Shown: positions 47,161 through 56,052, numbered from the stretch's first letter. The stretch: 64,000 nucleotides of DNA from Symploca sp. SIO3C6 (GCA_010692425.1 JAAHHJ010000002.1:248001-312000), one strand, 5' to 3'. Notes: a model not told the origin generated them from the letters alone. Program-made: numbers and translations.

Positions 47161-47191
47161 GGTGTGGGGTGTGGGGTGTAGGGTGTAAGGG
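47161..47191 (+). repeat. GGGTGTG heptamer array
   Basis: Four units of the form GGGTGTG/A in a row. Together with 46851-46895 this is most of what fills 46834-47364 besides an AT-rich stretch likely to hold the promoters of the two diverging genes. Confidence 0.7.
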
Positions 47192-47364
47192 AACTCCGGG
47201 CGATTTGATAATTGTTTACACAGTTGCTTTTATTTATGTCCGACTACTTAGTAGTAAAGCCAACCTATCAACGAGAAACTACTATACAATTTGTGAACAT
47301 AGTAGGGCTGCAAGATTATGCCTAAGTGTTATTGCAGTCGCTGAAAACTCTAAGTCTCAACTCT

Positions 47365-48255
47365 ATGGCAGTTCGTAAGGATACAATTTGGGAAAGCTTC
47401 CTCAAGCCAATTGTTCGCACTCTGATCAATGAGGACAAGCTGCGACAGTTTTATGAAAGCATGGATTGGCAAGCCGAGAGCGCACGCTTCCGATGCCCTG
47501 AGTTAACTTATCCTGAATACTACAGCTCTCAAAACTTTCACGGCATTGAAGGAGGCTATCTTAATGCTAGTGCAGCGACTAGTTACGATCCAATTACCCA
47601 ATACTTTGTGCCACCTAATGAAACTTGGGTGCGTCAAGGTTTAATAGATCGTATCCAAGGGAAGCCTAGAAGGATTTTAGACTTGGGCTGTGGTACTGGT
47701 TCGACAAGCTTGATGCTGAAACAGGCTTTTGAGCAAGCAGAGGTAATTGGTTTAGATTTGTCTCCTTACATGCTGGTGATGGCTGACTACAAAGCCAAAC
47801 AAGCTAATTTAGATGTAGAGTGGCTTCATGGTAATGCTGAAGAGACAAACTTTCCGCCAGCCTCTTTTGACCTAGTTACGGCGTCATTATTATTTCATGA
47901 GACACCGCCAATAGCAGCAAAGTTGATTTTGCGCGAATGCTATCGGTTGCTGACTCCAGGAGGGGAAGTATTAATTCTCGACGGTAATCAGAAAACTCTG
48001 CGTCAGGCGGATTGGTTAAGTGATATTTTTGAGGAGCCTTATATCAAAGATTACGCCGTCGGTAACGTGGATGCATGGATGGGAGCAGCAGGCTTTGAAG
48101 CCGTGCAAACTGAGGACTGGTGGTGGATACATCAGATAACCAAAGGAATTAAACCAATCCCTACTAGAGACTCAGCAATGTCAGCCTATGAGGTGTCGGC
48201 AAGGGGTAGAGTTGAAAACTTGGGTACCAAGGTTACTCCTGTGCCAGTATTTTAG
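47365..48255 (+). CDS. Class I SAM-dependent methyltransferase
   Basis: About 296 residues from ATG 47365 (MAVRKDTIWESFLKPIVRTL), which I prefer to the upstream GTG at 47326 because the extra 13 residues look untranslated. Motif I is ILDLGCGTGS, followed by VIGLDLSPYM (acidic residue for the ribose) and YRLLTPGGEVLILDG; a Methyltransf_25/UbiE-like fold. The N-terminal 100 residues are helical and may close over the substrate. The C-terminus has an aromatic patch (TEDWWWIHQ). The substrate is unknown; the neighbours are housekeeping genes. Confidence 0.85.
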   Translation: MAVRKDTIWESFLKPIVRTLINEDKLRQFYESMDWQAESARFRCPELTYPEYYSSQNFHGIEGGYLNASAATSYDPITQYFVPPNETWVRQGLIDRIQGKPRRILDLGCGTGSTSLMLKQAFEQAEVIGLDLSPYMLVMADYKAKQANLDVEWLHGNAEETNFPPASFDLVTASLLFHETPPIAAKLILRECYRLLTPGGEVLILDGNQKTLRQADWLSDIFEEPYIKDYAVGNVDAWMGAAGFEAVQTEDWWWIHQITKGIKPIPTRDSAMSAYEVSARGRVENLGTKVTPVPVF

Positions 48256-48431
48256 ATGAAATCTTGATAAAACCGAAAAATAACTTCGAGCTAGAGTTAA
48301 CCATTGGTTAAATTCAAATTAAACAACTAAGAGAAGACCTTGATGGCGCAACAGACTAGTTTCTCTAGATTGGTATACAATCATGGTCTTTTCTTAAGGC
48401 AAAAGTTAGACCAGGACTTTAGCAAAACAGC

Positions 48432-49172
48432 ATGACTTTAAAGGCAGTTCTATTCGATTTTAATGGCGTAATTATTAAAGATGAGGCAATTCATCAGCAG
48501 TTAATTGAAGAAATTATCATAGCAGAAAACCTACGTCCATGCCCAGATGAGTACCGCGAAGTTTGTTTGGGTAGGAGTGATAATGCCTGTCTACAGGACT
48601 TACTCAAGCGTCGTGGCAGGTTTGTTAAGGAAAATTACTTAAGTGAGCTCATTGCCCGCAAAACTCAAGCTTACCAGCGTCAGCTGGAGACAATGGAAGA
48701 GTTGCCCCTTTATCAAGGTTTGGAGGACTTAATTGATAAAATTCGCCTAGCCCAGTTGCCCATGGGCATAGTCAGCGGAGCACTTCACCATGAGATAGAA
48801 CTGGTACTGGAGCGTCTTAAACTAGCACAATATTTCACAGTGATTGTTAGCGGTGATGATTTGAACGCCAGCAAGCCAGAACCAGATGGTTATCTTCTAG
48901 CAGTAGAGAGGCTCAATCAGAGGTATCCTCAACTTCAAGTGCAAACATCTGAATGTCTGGCAATTGAAGATACTTTTGCCGGGATTACAGCAGCCAATAG
49001 GGCTGGTATGCAGGTAGTGGGTGTAGCACATACCTATCCTTTCCATATGTTACATCGCCGAGCTAACTGGAGTATAGATTATCTCTATGAACTAGAACTA
49101 GAGCGAGTACAGCAAGTATATGCTCGCCAAGCGTCTCAGAAAGCAAGTGGTGAAGTAATAAGTAATAAGTAA
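48432..49172 (+). CDS. HAD-family hydrolase (beta-phosphoglucomutase/CbbY-like), Asn in motif I
   Basis: 246 residues. HAD class with a helical cap: motif I VLFDFNGVI (D9 nucleophile, but the second position that is normally Asp is N11), motif II VSG (IVSGAL), Lys in ASKPEPDGY and the acidic pair IEDTFAGITAA. In HAD phosphatases the second Asp is the acid/base, so the change should slow phosphatase turnover; the FDFNG form seems usual in this cyanobacterial subgroup, from memory. The last four codons (ISNK) and the stop come from a TAAGTAA repeat array. Confidence 0.85.
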   Translation: MTLKAVLFDFNGVIIKDEAIHQQLIEEIIIAENLRPCPDEYREVCLGRSDNACLQDLLKRRGRFVKENYLSELIARKTQAYQRQLETMEELPLYQGLEDLIDKIRLAQLPMGIVSGALHHEIELVLERLKLAQYFTVIVSGDDLNASKPEPDGYLLAVERLNQRYPQLQVQTSECLAIEDTFAGITAANRAGMQVVGVAHTYPFHMLHRRANWSIDYLYELELERVQQVYARQASQKASGEVISNK

Positions 49173-49220
49173 TAAGTAATAAGTAATAAGTAATAAGTAA
49201 TAAGCAATAAGCAGTAATAA
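49155..49220 (+). repeat. TAAGTAA heptamer array overlapping the end of the HAD gene
   Basis: About eight consecutive TAAGTAA units, degrading to AAGCAATAAGCAG. It supplies the stop codon of the HAD-family gene. Confidence 0.9.
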
Positions 49221-49263
49221 AAACAGTGGAATTTTATTATTTAATCGTATTGATCAATAGATT

Positions 49264-49362
49264 TATAGCAGTTGTCACAACTGTTATGAAGTTTTTTTGT
49301 TCCCTGTTAAGAGTTCCCTTTGAATCAAAAAAGATGTCCTAACTGACATGTCCGTCGCTATA
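49264..49362. repeat. Small interspersed repeat family, copy 2
   Basis: Matches 21271-21372 over its length: TATAGCAGT at the left, TTGTTCCCTGTTAAGAGTTC in the middle, and GATGTCCTAACTG and CGCTATAT at the right. A short block of GAACGATGAACAATGAAC follows to 49435. Confidence 0.6.
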
Positions 49363-49457
49363 TCAATAGATGAAGCTAATGTTTTTTTATTGTTGATTCT
49401 AATGAACGATGAACGATGAACAATGAACAATGAACGGAAATTATTTAGGTGATACTG

Positions 49458-50732
49458 ATGAACTTCTACCTCGGTATCGATTTCGGTACATCGGGCGCAC
49501 GGGCGGTTGTGATTAATGCTGAAAGTATAGTCCAAGCCGAGACACAATACCCTTTTCCAACTGCGGTTGCAGCTACAGCAGAGGAATGGCAACAAGCCTT
49601 GGAAACTCTCATTAGGCAAATTCCCCAGAACATACGAGGGGAGATTAGAGCGATCGCTATTAATGGTACTTCCTCTACTGTACTGTTATGCGACCAGTTG
49701 GGTAAACCAGTTGCTGCCCCCATCCTCTATTACAATGATGGGCGGGGAGTAAAGATGCTAGAGAAGTTAAAAGTGATTGCTCCTCCTAATCATTTGGTTT
49801 TGAGTGCTACTTCTAGCCTCGCTAAACTGCTGTGGTTAGTTGAAAATACTCTCATAGCAAGGCAAAGTCTAACCAAATTCAAGATTGAAGATTGCTATTT
49901 CCTACATCAAGCCGATTGGTTAGCTTTTCTTTTGCACGGCAATCTTGGTATTAGTGATTATCATAATGCTTTAAAACTGGGCTATGACCCTCAACAGTTA
50001 TGCTATCCCACTTGGCTGGAAAAATTAACAGCTTTGCCAATACTGCCACAAGTGCTTGCTCCTGGCACACCAGTAAGTGAAATCACTGCTGAGGTTGCCT
50101 TTCGTTTGGGATTGCGGCGAGACTGCATTGTCTGTACTGGTACTACTGATAGTATTGCTGCTTTTATTGCCAGTGGTGCCAAACAACCAGGTGAAGCAGT
50201 AACTTCTTTAGGTTCTACCCTAGTACTCAAGCTATTAAGTCAAACCCGCATTGATCATGCCAGCTATGGTATTTACAGTCACAGGCTTGGTGATTTATGG
50301 CTGGCGGGGGGTGCTTCTAATACTGGCGGGGCAGTGTTACGACAATTTTTCAGTGATGCTCAATTAGATAGTCTTTCTAGCCAAATCGATGCTCAGCAAG
50401 AGAGCCCCTTAGATTATTATCCCTTACTCGAACCAGGCGATCGCTTTCCGGTCAATGACCCTTACCTACTGCCCAAACTGGAACCAAAACCAGCTGAAGC
50501 AGTTGAATTTCTTCAAGGTTTGCTGGAATCGATGTCGCGAATTGAAGCACGAGGGTATCGTTTATTGCAACAACTTGGTGCTACGGGGCTAACTCGGGTC
50601 TATACTGCAGGTGGAGGTGCCAAAAATCGGGCCTGGAGAGTGATGCGTCAGCGTCATCTACAAGTACCTGTGGTGCCATCAAAGCATACTGCTGCTGCTT
50701 ATGGGACAGCGTTGTTGACACTGGGGAATTAG
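49458..50732 (+). CDS. FGGY-family carbohydrate kinase (ribulokinase/xylulokinase-like)
   Basis: 424 residues from ATG 49458 (MNFYLGIDFGTSGARAVVIN); a GTG three codons upstream is also in frame. The N-terminal phosphate motif GIDFGTSGAR, the middle CTGTTDSIAAFIASGA with a conserved Asp, and the adenosine motif YTAGGGAKNRAWRVMRQ are those of FGGY sugar kinases. The protein resembles the short cyanobacterial and plant-plastid type, for which D-ribulose phosphorylation has been reported for the Synechococcus protein; D-xylulose is less likely. It is about 70 residues shorter than E. coli XylB. A repeat-rich leader precedes it. Confidence 0.87.
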   Translation: MNFYLGIDFGTSGARAVVINAESIVQAETQYPFPTAVAATAEEWQQALETLIRQIPQNIRGEIRAIAINGTSSTVLLCDQLGKPVAAPILYYNDGRGVKMLEKLKVIAPPNHLVLSATSSLAKLLWLVENTLIARQSLTKFKIEDCYFLHQADWLAFLLHGNLGISDYHNALKLGYDPQQLCYPTWLEKLTALPILPQVLAPGTPVSEITAEVAFRLGLRRDCIVCTGTTDSIAAFIASGAKQPGEAVTSLGSTLVLKLLSQTRIDHASYGIYSHRLGDLWLAGGASNTGGAVLRQFFSDAQLDSLSSQIDAQQESPLDYYPLLEPGDRFPVNDPYLLPKLEPKPAEAVEFLQGLLESMSRIEARGYRLLQQLGATGLTRVYTAGGGAKNRAWRVMRQRHLQVPVVPSKHTAAAYGTALLTLGN

Positions 50733-50786
50733 ATACCGTGGGCTATTTGCTGATTTGGAACAGGCTGATTTTAACAGCTTGAAGTC

Positions 50787-52274
50787 ATGCTGCTAACAGA
50801 CGAATTACTACTCGATTACAAGCGCTGTAGGCGTAGAGCGTTTCTCGACACCTACCGAGATTCTGCTCAACAAGACTCTAAGCAAGATTTTCTACTCAAA
50901 CTGCTAGGTGATAGTCGCGATTATAAGCAAGCGGTAATCACCAGCGCCAATTATAAACGACCTAGCTACCCCTGGGGAGATTGGGAAGCTGGGGCAAAGG
51001 CGACGAGGGAGTTAATGCAGCAGGGGACAGAGCGTATTGCTGGAGCTGTGCTGCTTACACAGCTTAGTGAAGAAGTGACACTGCTGTCTACTCCTGATTT
51101 GCTAGAACAACAGCCAGGGCAGTCTAACTTTGGTGATTGGATCTATGTTCCCACCAACATTAAACTAGGCAGACGTCCCAAGCAAGAATACAAAATACTA
51201 TCAGCTTTTTGCGCTCAAATTCTAACAGCTATTCAAGGAGCCTGGCCAACTACAGCTTGGTTGATTTTGCGTCGCCCTAATCCCTACGCAGTGAATTTAG
51301 AAACTTCAGTGCCGTTGATGCAAGAGTTAGTCTTGGAATGTATCGATACCTTGCTACAGCGCCAAGAACCAGAGGTATTTATTTCTCGTCAGAAGTGTAG
51401 TTTTTGTCATTGGTATAGTAGCTGTTATGCGATCGCACAACAACAGCAGCACATCTCTCTGTTACCAGGAGTGACACCGAGACGCTACCAGGATTTGCAA
51501 GCTTTAGGTGTGACGACGGTAGAATCTCTAGCTGCATCTACTATTAGTACCCTCGAACCAGCTTTGGAACCAGAAGTTGCCTTAAATCTAGTTACCCAAG
51601 CCAAATCTACTGTTCACAAGCAAGCGCTTCTTACTCCTAAACCTCTTGGTTGGGAAACTACTTCCGAGTGTGATCATGGCAACAGTCTTAGTTGGTTTGC
51701 CCACACCAATGATTTACTTACGGCACCGATTGAGCTTTACTTTGATATTGAGGCTCTACCGGATTTCAATCTTGATTATCTGTTAGGTGTCTTAGTAGTT
51801 GATAAACTTAATCATACTGAGAATTTTCATTGCCTGTTGGCGGAACATCCAGATGATGAAGCCTTAATTTGGAAGCAGTTTTTAGCTTTAGTTGGGCTTT
51901 ATCCAGAAGCACCGATTTTCCATTTTTCCGAGTATGAAGCTGAAACAGTCAAGCGCTTAGGCTTAGTTTACAGCACACCACAACTACATTTAGAAACCTT
52001 GCTTTCTCGCTTTGTGGATGTGCATAAGCAAGTTATGGATACTGTCAAGTTACCTGTAGAGAGTTATTCTCTCAAACACTTGGCTAGATGGGTAGGTTTT
52101 GAGTGGCGCGATGCTCAGATGAATGGTTCTCAAACTGTTTGCTTATATGACCAATGGTTAAATACGGGTAATCGTTCTTGTCTTGATGCTATCCAACGCT
52201 ACAACGAGGATGACTGCCGTGCTACTTATAAACTTAAGGATTGGTTGGCGAAGTTTTTAATAAGTAATAAGTAA
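50787..52274 (+). CDS. TM0106-family RecB-like nuclease
   Basis: 495 residues. The N-terminal half is a RecB/Cas4-like domain: Cys14 (YKRCRRRAFL) and the cluster C204-x2-C207-x5-C213 (KCSFCHWYSSC) could hold a 4Fe-4S cluster. The usual nuclease block reads TPDLL, then NIKLGRRPK, with Asn where the (D/E)xK acidic residue is expected, so this active site may be dead. The C-terminal half is an RNase H-like DEDD exonuclease domain (YFDIEALPD at the start, RYNEDDCRATYKL at the end). The last codons (ISNK) and the stop are part of a heptamer array. Confidence 0.85.
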   Translation: MLLTDELLLDYKRCRRRAFLDTYRDSAQQDSKQDFLLKLLGDSRDYKQAVITSANYKRPSYPWGDWEAGAKATRELMQQGTERIAGAVLLTQLSEEVTLLSTPDLLEQQPGQSNFGDWIYVPTNIKLGRRPKQEYKILSAFCAQILTAIQGAWPTTAWLILRRPNPYAVNLETSVPLMQELVLECIDTLLQRQEPEVFISRQKCSFCHWYSSCYAIAQQQQHISLLPGVTPRRYQDLQALGVTTVESLAASTISTLEPALEPEVALNLVTQAKSTVHKQALLTPKPLGWETTSECDHGNSLSWFAHTNDLLTAPIELYFDIEALPDFNLDYLLGVLVVDKLNHTENFHCLLAEHPDDEALIWKQFLALVGLYPEAPIFHFSEYEAETVKRLGLVYSTPQLHLETLLSRFVDVHKQVMDTVKLPVESYSLKHLARWVGFEWRDAQMNGSQTVCLYDQWLNTGNRSCLDAIQRYNEDDCRATYKLKDWLAKFLISNK

Positions 52275-52393
52275 TAAGTAATAAGTAATAAGTAATAAGT
52301 AATAAGTAATAAGTAATAAGTAATAAGTAATAAGTAATAAGTAATAAGTAATAAGTAATAAGTAATAAGTAATAGGTAATAGGTAATAGGTAG
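52258..52393 (+). repeat. Long TAAGTAA heptamer array
   Basis: About 19 near-perfect units of TAAGTAA, the longest array in the window, ending with TAGGTAA variants. It overlaps the end of the RecB-like nuclease gene and provides its stop codon. Confidence 0.95.
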
Positions 52394-52427
52394 TTTGATT
52401 TTTAATTAATAATATGTCTGGAAAACT

Positions 52428-52800
52428 ATATCCCTCTTCTGTCACCCTCCGAAAACCTTTGCCATTGCTGAATTCTAGAGTTCTTACATGGTAAACGATT
52501 GCCCTGCCGAAGGATGCCCGGAGGGCTGTAGGGGCACGCTCCGAGCCAATCGCAGACTTTTTACTTCCTAGAAATTGCTCAGAGCTGGGCAATTGTAAAA
52601 ATTCGATGAGCAAACGCTGTATTATAGCGCTACGCGCAAGGCTCTAGGGCAGAAGGCAGAGGGCAGAAGGCAGAATTTGACAAAGTTTTAGCGATTTAGC
52701 TTGTCCTAACCTTAATACGTACTGCTATACCTAATATATCTTCTTTCTAGAAAGTATTAATAATCGGAAAAACCGGAGAGTGACAGAACAGGGAGATATA
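52428..52800. mobile_element. Putative non-autonomous element with inverted ends (about 370 bp)
   Basis: The left end (from 52428, TATCCCTCTTCTGTCACCCT and on) matches the reverse complement of the right end (52774-52800, CGGAGAGTGACAGAACAGGG and on) over about 25 bases with two mismatches and one gap. A similar end occurs at 45529-45557 next to an IS701-type remnant. The interior has no credible gene and carries a half copy (52623-52726) of the 21021-21221 miniature element. Confidence 0.5.
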
Positions 52801-52804
52801 ATAC

Positions 52805-53458
52805 TTAAGCTTCGACTGATTCCTCAGTAGCTTGACGATCACTGGCAAATATTTTGGGAAATAACAATCCAGAATTCAGTTTATAAACTTCAAACTCAGG
52901 GTAGCGGGAAAGGGAGCGGTCTTTTTTGAGCATGTTGGGAACGAACACGCCAGCAATAAACCCCCCTAGAATCACAAATGGCAGCCAGTGCATCGCTAGC
53001 ATTGCAAAAGATAAGTAGGTCAAAAGTTCGCCCAGGTAGTTAGTATTGCGACAACGGGCAAATAACCCTTCTGTAATTAGTCCAGTTTTATACTTGAGGG
53101 TGTAATATTTCTGAGCATCGCTGACGTAGTGAAGGAAGATTCCTAATATATTGAGGGCAATTGCTATAGCAACCAAGGGCAGTGCTGGCTCAATTCGACT
53201 ACTAATCAGGATGAAAGGAGCTACCCAGTACAAGCTCACCATTCCAAAACCTACCAAACCTAACTGCCAAGGAATTTCTTGTTCCCACTGTTTATCAGGA
53301 TAGAGTCTATCTTTAAGTAACCACAAAAAACCGTAGGTGCCATGGAGAGCTAGATAAACCCAAGGACCGAGAGTGAAGTTCTGATAGGCTAGCATCAGCC
53401 CCAACACAAATATGAAGGTACTTCCTTTGTGGAAATTGATAAAATGTTTAGCCTTCAT
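52805..53458 (-). CDS. Isoprenylcysteine carboxyl methyltransferase/DUF1295-like membrane protein
   Basis: 217 residues with about five membrane helices. The block GLFARCRNTNYLGELLTYLS corresponds to the RHPxYLG motif of ICMT/PEMT and steroid-reductase-like membrane enzymes, which bind SAM or NADPH near the membrane; the His is Cys-Arg-Asn here (RCRNTNY). A second short motif near the C-terminus (DRSLSRYPEFEVYKLNSGLL) resembles the E/Y...P end of the family. The exact reaction cannot be told from sequence. The tail (ASDRQATEESVEA) is polar. It is transcribed alone. Confidence 0.75.
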   Translation of the reverse strand: MKAKHFINFHKGSTFIFVLGLMLAYQNFTLGPWVYLALHGTYGFLWLLKDRLYPDKQWEQEIPWQLGLVGFGMVSLYWVAPFILISSRIEPALPLVAIAIALNILGIFLHYVSDAQKYYTLKYKTGLITEGLFARCRNTNYLGELLTYLSFAMLAMHWLPFVILGGFIAGVFVPNMLKKDRSLSRYPEFEVYKLNSGLLFPKIFASDRQATEESVEA

Positions 53459-53657
53459 CGCCTGTGCCTTCTCTATATAGATGCTTTAACACTAATCAAA
53501 ATTATACTTAAGTGCACATAGCGATCGCTTTTAGTGCTGCATTACAAACTTTTTCTCTGAAGTGGTGGCTATGATAAGCACAAACAATTATTTACCCCAG
53601 TTAGTTTTTAATTCATAATCAATCATTTGTATCTTAACTTCACATTGGGCTGATTAT

Positions 53658-53671
53658 TGAGAATATTCTCA
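53658..53671. promoter_or_regulatory. 14-bp palindrome TGAGAATATTCTCA upstream of the ICMT-like gene
   Basis: A perfect palindrome, about 190 bases upstream of the ICMT-like start. TGAGAA recurs at 53679 and again near 53705 (TGAGAAAATTC), giving three spaced half-sites in 60 bases. Its form resembles metal-regulator boxes (Fur/Zur class), but no protein can be assigned. Confidence 0.35.
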
Positions 53672-53875
53672 TTTACCGTGAGAATTGACTTATTTTATTG
53701 ACAATGAGAAAATTCACATAGATATATAATGGGCTTCTTATGTGTTAAAAAACATTATTATCGTCTGAAATCCCTGATTTACCGTGTAATTTGAGCCAAT
53801 TACACAGAGAATTATCTAAGTTTTCACTAGCTTCGAGGAATGGATTTTTTGTTAAGTTCTGTAAAGGACAAAATT

Positions 53876-53912
53876 GAGCCCTTGACAAATACAGAATCTT
53901 CGTCAGGGGCTC
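53876..53912 (-). terminator. Hairpin, possible terminator of the secreted-protein gene
   Basis: GAGCCCTTGAC (53876-53886) pairs with GTCAGGGGCTC (53902-53912) with one wobble. On the minus strand the stem is followed by AATTTTGTCC. It is about 210 bases beyond the stop of the secreted-protein gene. Confidence 0.35.
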
Positions 53913-54000
53913 ATTGCTCATAGTTCATTGTTCATGGTAGGTGCTTACCGCATGGTGCGCAAACATAGTTCATTGCTTATTGGGGAAAATTTATTTTCTT

Positions 54001-54045
54001 TAAATCAGAAAAGGCATAGTTTTAAACTACACCTTTTCTGATTTA
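54001..54045. terminator. Long hairpin downstream of the secreted-protein gene
   Basis: TAAATCAGAAAAGG (54001-54014) is exactly complementary to 54032-54045, and an inner stem TAGTTT/AAACTA continues it. It is the nearest strong hairpin to the stop at 54120, on either strand. The rest of 53459-54119 is AT-rich with no gene seen. Confidence 0.5.
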
Positions 54046-54119
54046 CTTCCTTCAAGAGAAGTTCTAAAGGCTAGGCTTTAGTTAGCTCTCTCGTCAGAAT
54101 TTACTCCGGGTACTAAAAA

Positions 54120-54734
54120 TTAGTCGCAACTTACAGGAACGCTTGCTTGGTCAGAACAAATTGTTAGACCACCTCTTGTGAGGTTAAAATCCAAATCCAT
54201 CGTCATCGGACTAACAGAGCAAGAAGGGGCCTCAAGCTCTGGTTCAGGAGGTGAAAGCATTACGTAATCTGCTTCAAATGGTTCACCAGCAAGTTGGTGA
54301 AGGTTCTGAAGAATAACCGGATCAGTACCTACTAATGCTGTAAGTCCACCAGTTAGTTCCAAAGTATACCCTTTCAAAGCTCCAAAGTGACTATGTAGTT
54401 CGAAAGCAGGGAAAGCTATCTCCTCATGCTCCTCAAAGTTACCAGATAGGTTTAGCTCATCGCTTTCTTCAACAGGGAAACATTCTTCTCCATCTAAGGG
54501 TCGTAAGCGTTGTGTGTCATAGTAGACATGGAATACTTCACCCGGCTCTAGCTCCGCATCTAGTCCACTTCCTAGCTCACCAGTTACATAGACAACATCA
54601 TCTGTCATAACAAAGATGCCAGCATGTGCATGGTCATGAGGTTCCTCTGCAGATGCTACGCTAGTAAAAGAAGGTGTCCAAGCAATAGCTAGGGCAACAA
54701 GTAGTGCTACTACTGCCTTGTAGAGTTTTTGCAT
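54120..54734 (-). CDS. Secreted protein with His-rich N-terminus, function unknown
   Basis: About 204 residues from Met at 54734 (MQKLYKAVVALLVALAIAWT), which begins a clear signal peptide cut after SVASA; the longer frame to 54803 adds 23 residues that would bury it. The mature protein starts EEPHDHAHAG, a short His cluster that could bind metal, then an acidic beta-rich body (GELGSGLDAELEPGEVFHVY, HSHFGALKGY) and three C-terminal Cys (PSCSVS, LTICSD, VSCD) that may form disulphides. I do not recognise a family. The upstream leader (54735-54870) has a hairpin. Confidence 0.7.
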   Translation of the reverse strand: MQKLYKAVVALLVALAIAWTPSFTSVASAEEPHDHAHAGIFVMTDDVVYVTGELGSGLDAELEPGEVFHVYYDTQRLRPLDGEECFPVEESDELNLSGNFEEHEEIAFPAFELHSHFGALKGYTLELTGGLTALVGTDPVILQNLHQLAGEPFEADYVMLSPPEPELEAPSCSVSPMTMDLDFNLTRGGLTICSDQASVPVSCD

Positions 54735-54822
54735 GATTGTCCTTATTGATCCTAATGATTGGGTTGACAAGTAATTGGGTAGAGAGGGACAGCTCAGAAT
54801 CATCTATTAAGGTCTTCTGTCT

Positions 54823-54859
54823 GATCCCTACAAAAGCTCTGGTCAGCCTTGTAGGGGTC
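54823..54859. promoter_or_regulatory. Hairpin in the leader of the secreted-protein gene
   Basis: GATCCCTACAA (54823-54833) pairs with TTGTAGGGGTC (54849-54859) with one wobble. It lies 89-125 bases upstream of the start codon on the minus strand and could control transcription or translation. On the plus strand it is followed by TTTAAAG only. Beyond it, 54870-55450 shows AT-rich sequence, two CGGAGACA heptamers (55244-55262) and no supportable gene. Confidence 0.35.
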
Positions 54860-55450
54860 TTTAAAGTCTTAAAATTTCTACCTAGTCAAGACTTGCTTGG
54901 CAGAACTATTGGACTTTGGACAGAATTGAATGTCCTGTCTTCTTTCCCCTCTATAAAGATAATACATTTTTAGAAAATAATTTCAACCATTTTCTCGATT
55001 TATAGACATTTTTTTTTCAAAATCGGGGCTCCATAAAAAAAATGCTTAAAAATGCTCTATTTAGCAACAAAAATTCACAAAAATGTGTTACCAAGAACAC
55101 ATTAAGGTAAGATCAATTTCCTAAATTTCTGCTAAAACTAATCCCCATATCTGAGCGTCGTCAGCATCTGTAGCGGGTGAGCGAAAAAAAGGTGTGGGGA
55201 AATTAAGTAAGCAGACACACCAGACAGGTCGACGCTCCAGACGCGGAGACACGGAGACACGGAGAATTCAAATCCCACGCTAAATTTCGTTCACCCTGAA
55301 ATCGGTATAGTTTATATTTGGGCGATCGCTAAAATATTTTTATCCAATCTCTTTGACATCTGGAGCGTTTTGAAAAACGCGGATTCTAAGCAGATATTGC
55401 TTCGCAGGTTAAAACCGCGCTGCGCAATGCCTGCTGGCGATAGTCCTACA

Positions 55451-55837
55451 CTATGGGTATTCAAGCGGAGATGATATCGGTTGTTGTCGAAGAGTGTCCC
55501 TGCGTTGAAGTCTGATTTTGCGAAGAAATTGGCGACTTCCTTTTTCATATTGTTTTTTGTACTTGCGGTAGTCTTTAATGATTGCTAGCCACAACTTCTG
55601 TAATTGCGGTATAGCTGAACATTTTTGAATCTGACAGGCAACAGCATTTTTCCACTGTTCTAATTTCCGATAACTGATGAATTGTCCGCCCACATCACGG
55701 CGATGCACAAAAACGACATAAGTCCAGCACTCAACGCGCACAATCAGATGCTGGGGAATCTTCAGCATTCTCGCGATATCACCAATACTGATGCGGAATT
55801 TCTGAGCAGGTTGGAGGCAGTTAAATAGAGTAGTCAT
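55451..55837 (-). CDS. Small basic hypothetical protein with HTH-like N-terminus
   Basis: 128 residues. The N-terminus (ISIGDIARMLKIPQHLIVRV, residues 17-36) looks like a short DNA-binding helix-turn-helix, followed by HRRDVGGQFISYRKLEQWKN and a strongly basic C-terminal half with many Lys, Arg and Gln. I cannot name a family, though I believe similar orphan proteins occur in other cyanobacteria. It starts right at a TTCATGG-type repeat block and shares a repeat-rich neighbourhood with the 61-residue protein below. A second frame within it (55312-55548) is a shadow. Confidence 0.5.
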   Translation of the reverse strand: MTTLFNCLQPAQKFRISIGDIARMLKIPQHLIVRVECWTYVVFVHRRDVGGQFISYRKLEQWKNAVACQIQKCSAIPQLQKLWLAIIKDYRKYKKQYEKGSRQFLRKIRLQRRDTLRQQPISSPLEYP

Positions 55838-55990
55838 AGTTCATGGTTCATTGCTCATGGTTCATGGTTCATTGCTCATGGTTCATTGCTCATTGGGTTG
55901 GTATAAGGGCAGTTGTGGAATACAAACCCAATGAACAATCAACAATGTTTGCGCAGCATGCGCGAAGCGCGTACTATGAACGAAGGACAA
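55838..55990. repeat. TTCATGG/TTCATTG heptamer block and flanking interspersed repeat
   Basis: 55838-55895 is an array of GTTCATG and GCTCATT 7-mers. The following stretch (TATAAGGGCAGTTGTGGAAT, then CCCAATGAACAATCAACAAT) is matched at 57950-58000 beside a similar array, so array plus flank is a repeated unit. Confidence 0.7.
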
Positions 55991-56010
55991 GCAATAAATG
56001 TTCTTGTTGT

Positions 56011-56052
56011 CACTTATTACTTATTACTTATTACTTATTACTTATTACTTAT
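56011..56052 (-). repeat. TAAGTAA heptamer array overlapping a small gene's end
   Basis: Six units in the TTACTTA orientation, that is TAAGTAA on the minus strand. The first unit gives the stop codon of the 61-residue protein. Confidence 0.9.

Noticed and set aside
52258-52393. Regular repeat that could be mistaken for a CRISPR array
   Set aside because: The unit is 7 bp with no spacers, so it is a tandem short repeat.
52257-52613. 118-codon minus-strand frame with many LLITYY repeats
   Set aside because: It is the translation of the TAAGTAA array read backwards, followed by element sequence; no independent coding evidence.
54735-54803. Longer start for the secreted His-rich protein
   Set aside because: The extra 23 residues would precede a clean signal peptide that starts at Met 54734.
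55312-55548. 78-codon minus-strand frame overlapping the 128-residue gene
   Set aside because: It shares bases with the better-supported frame, and the composition is not protein-like.
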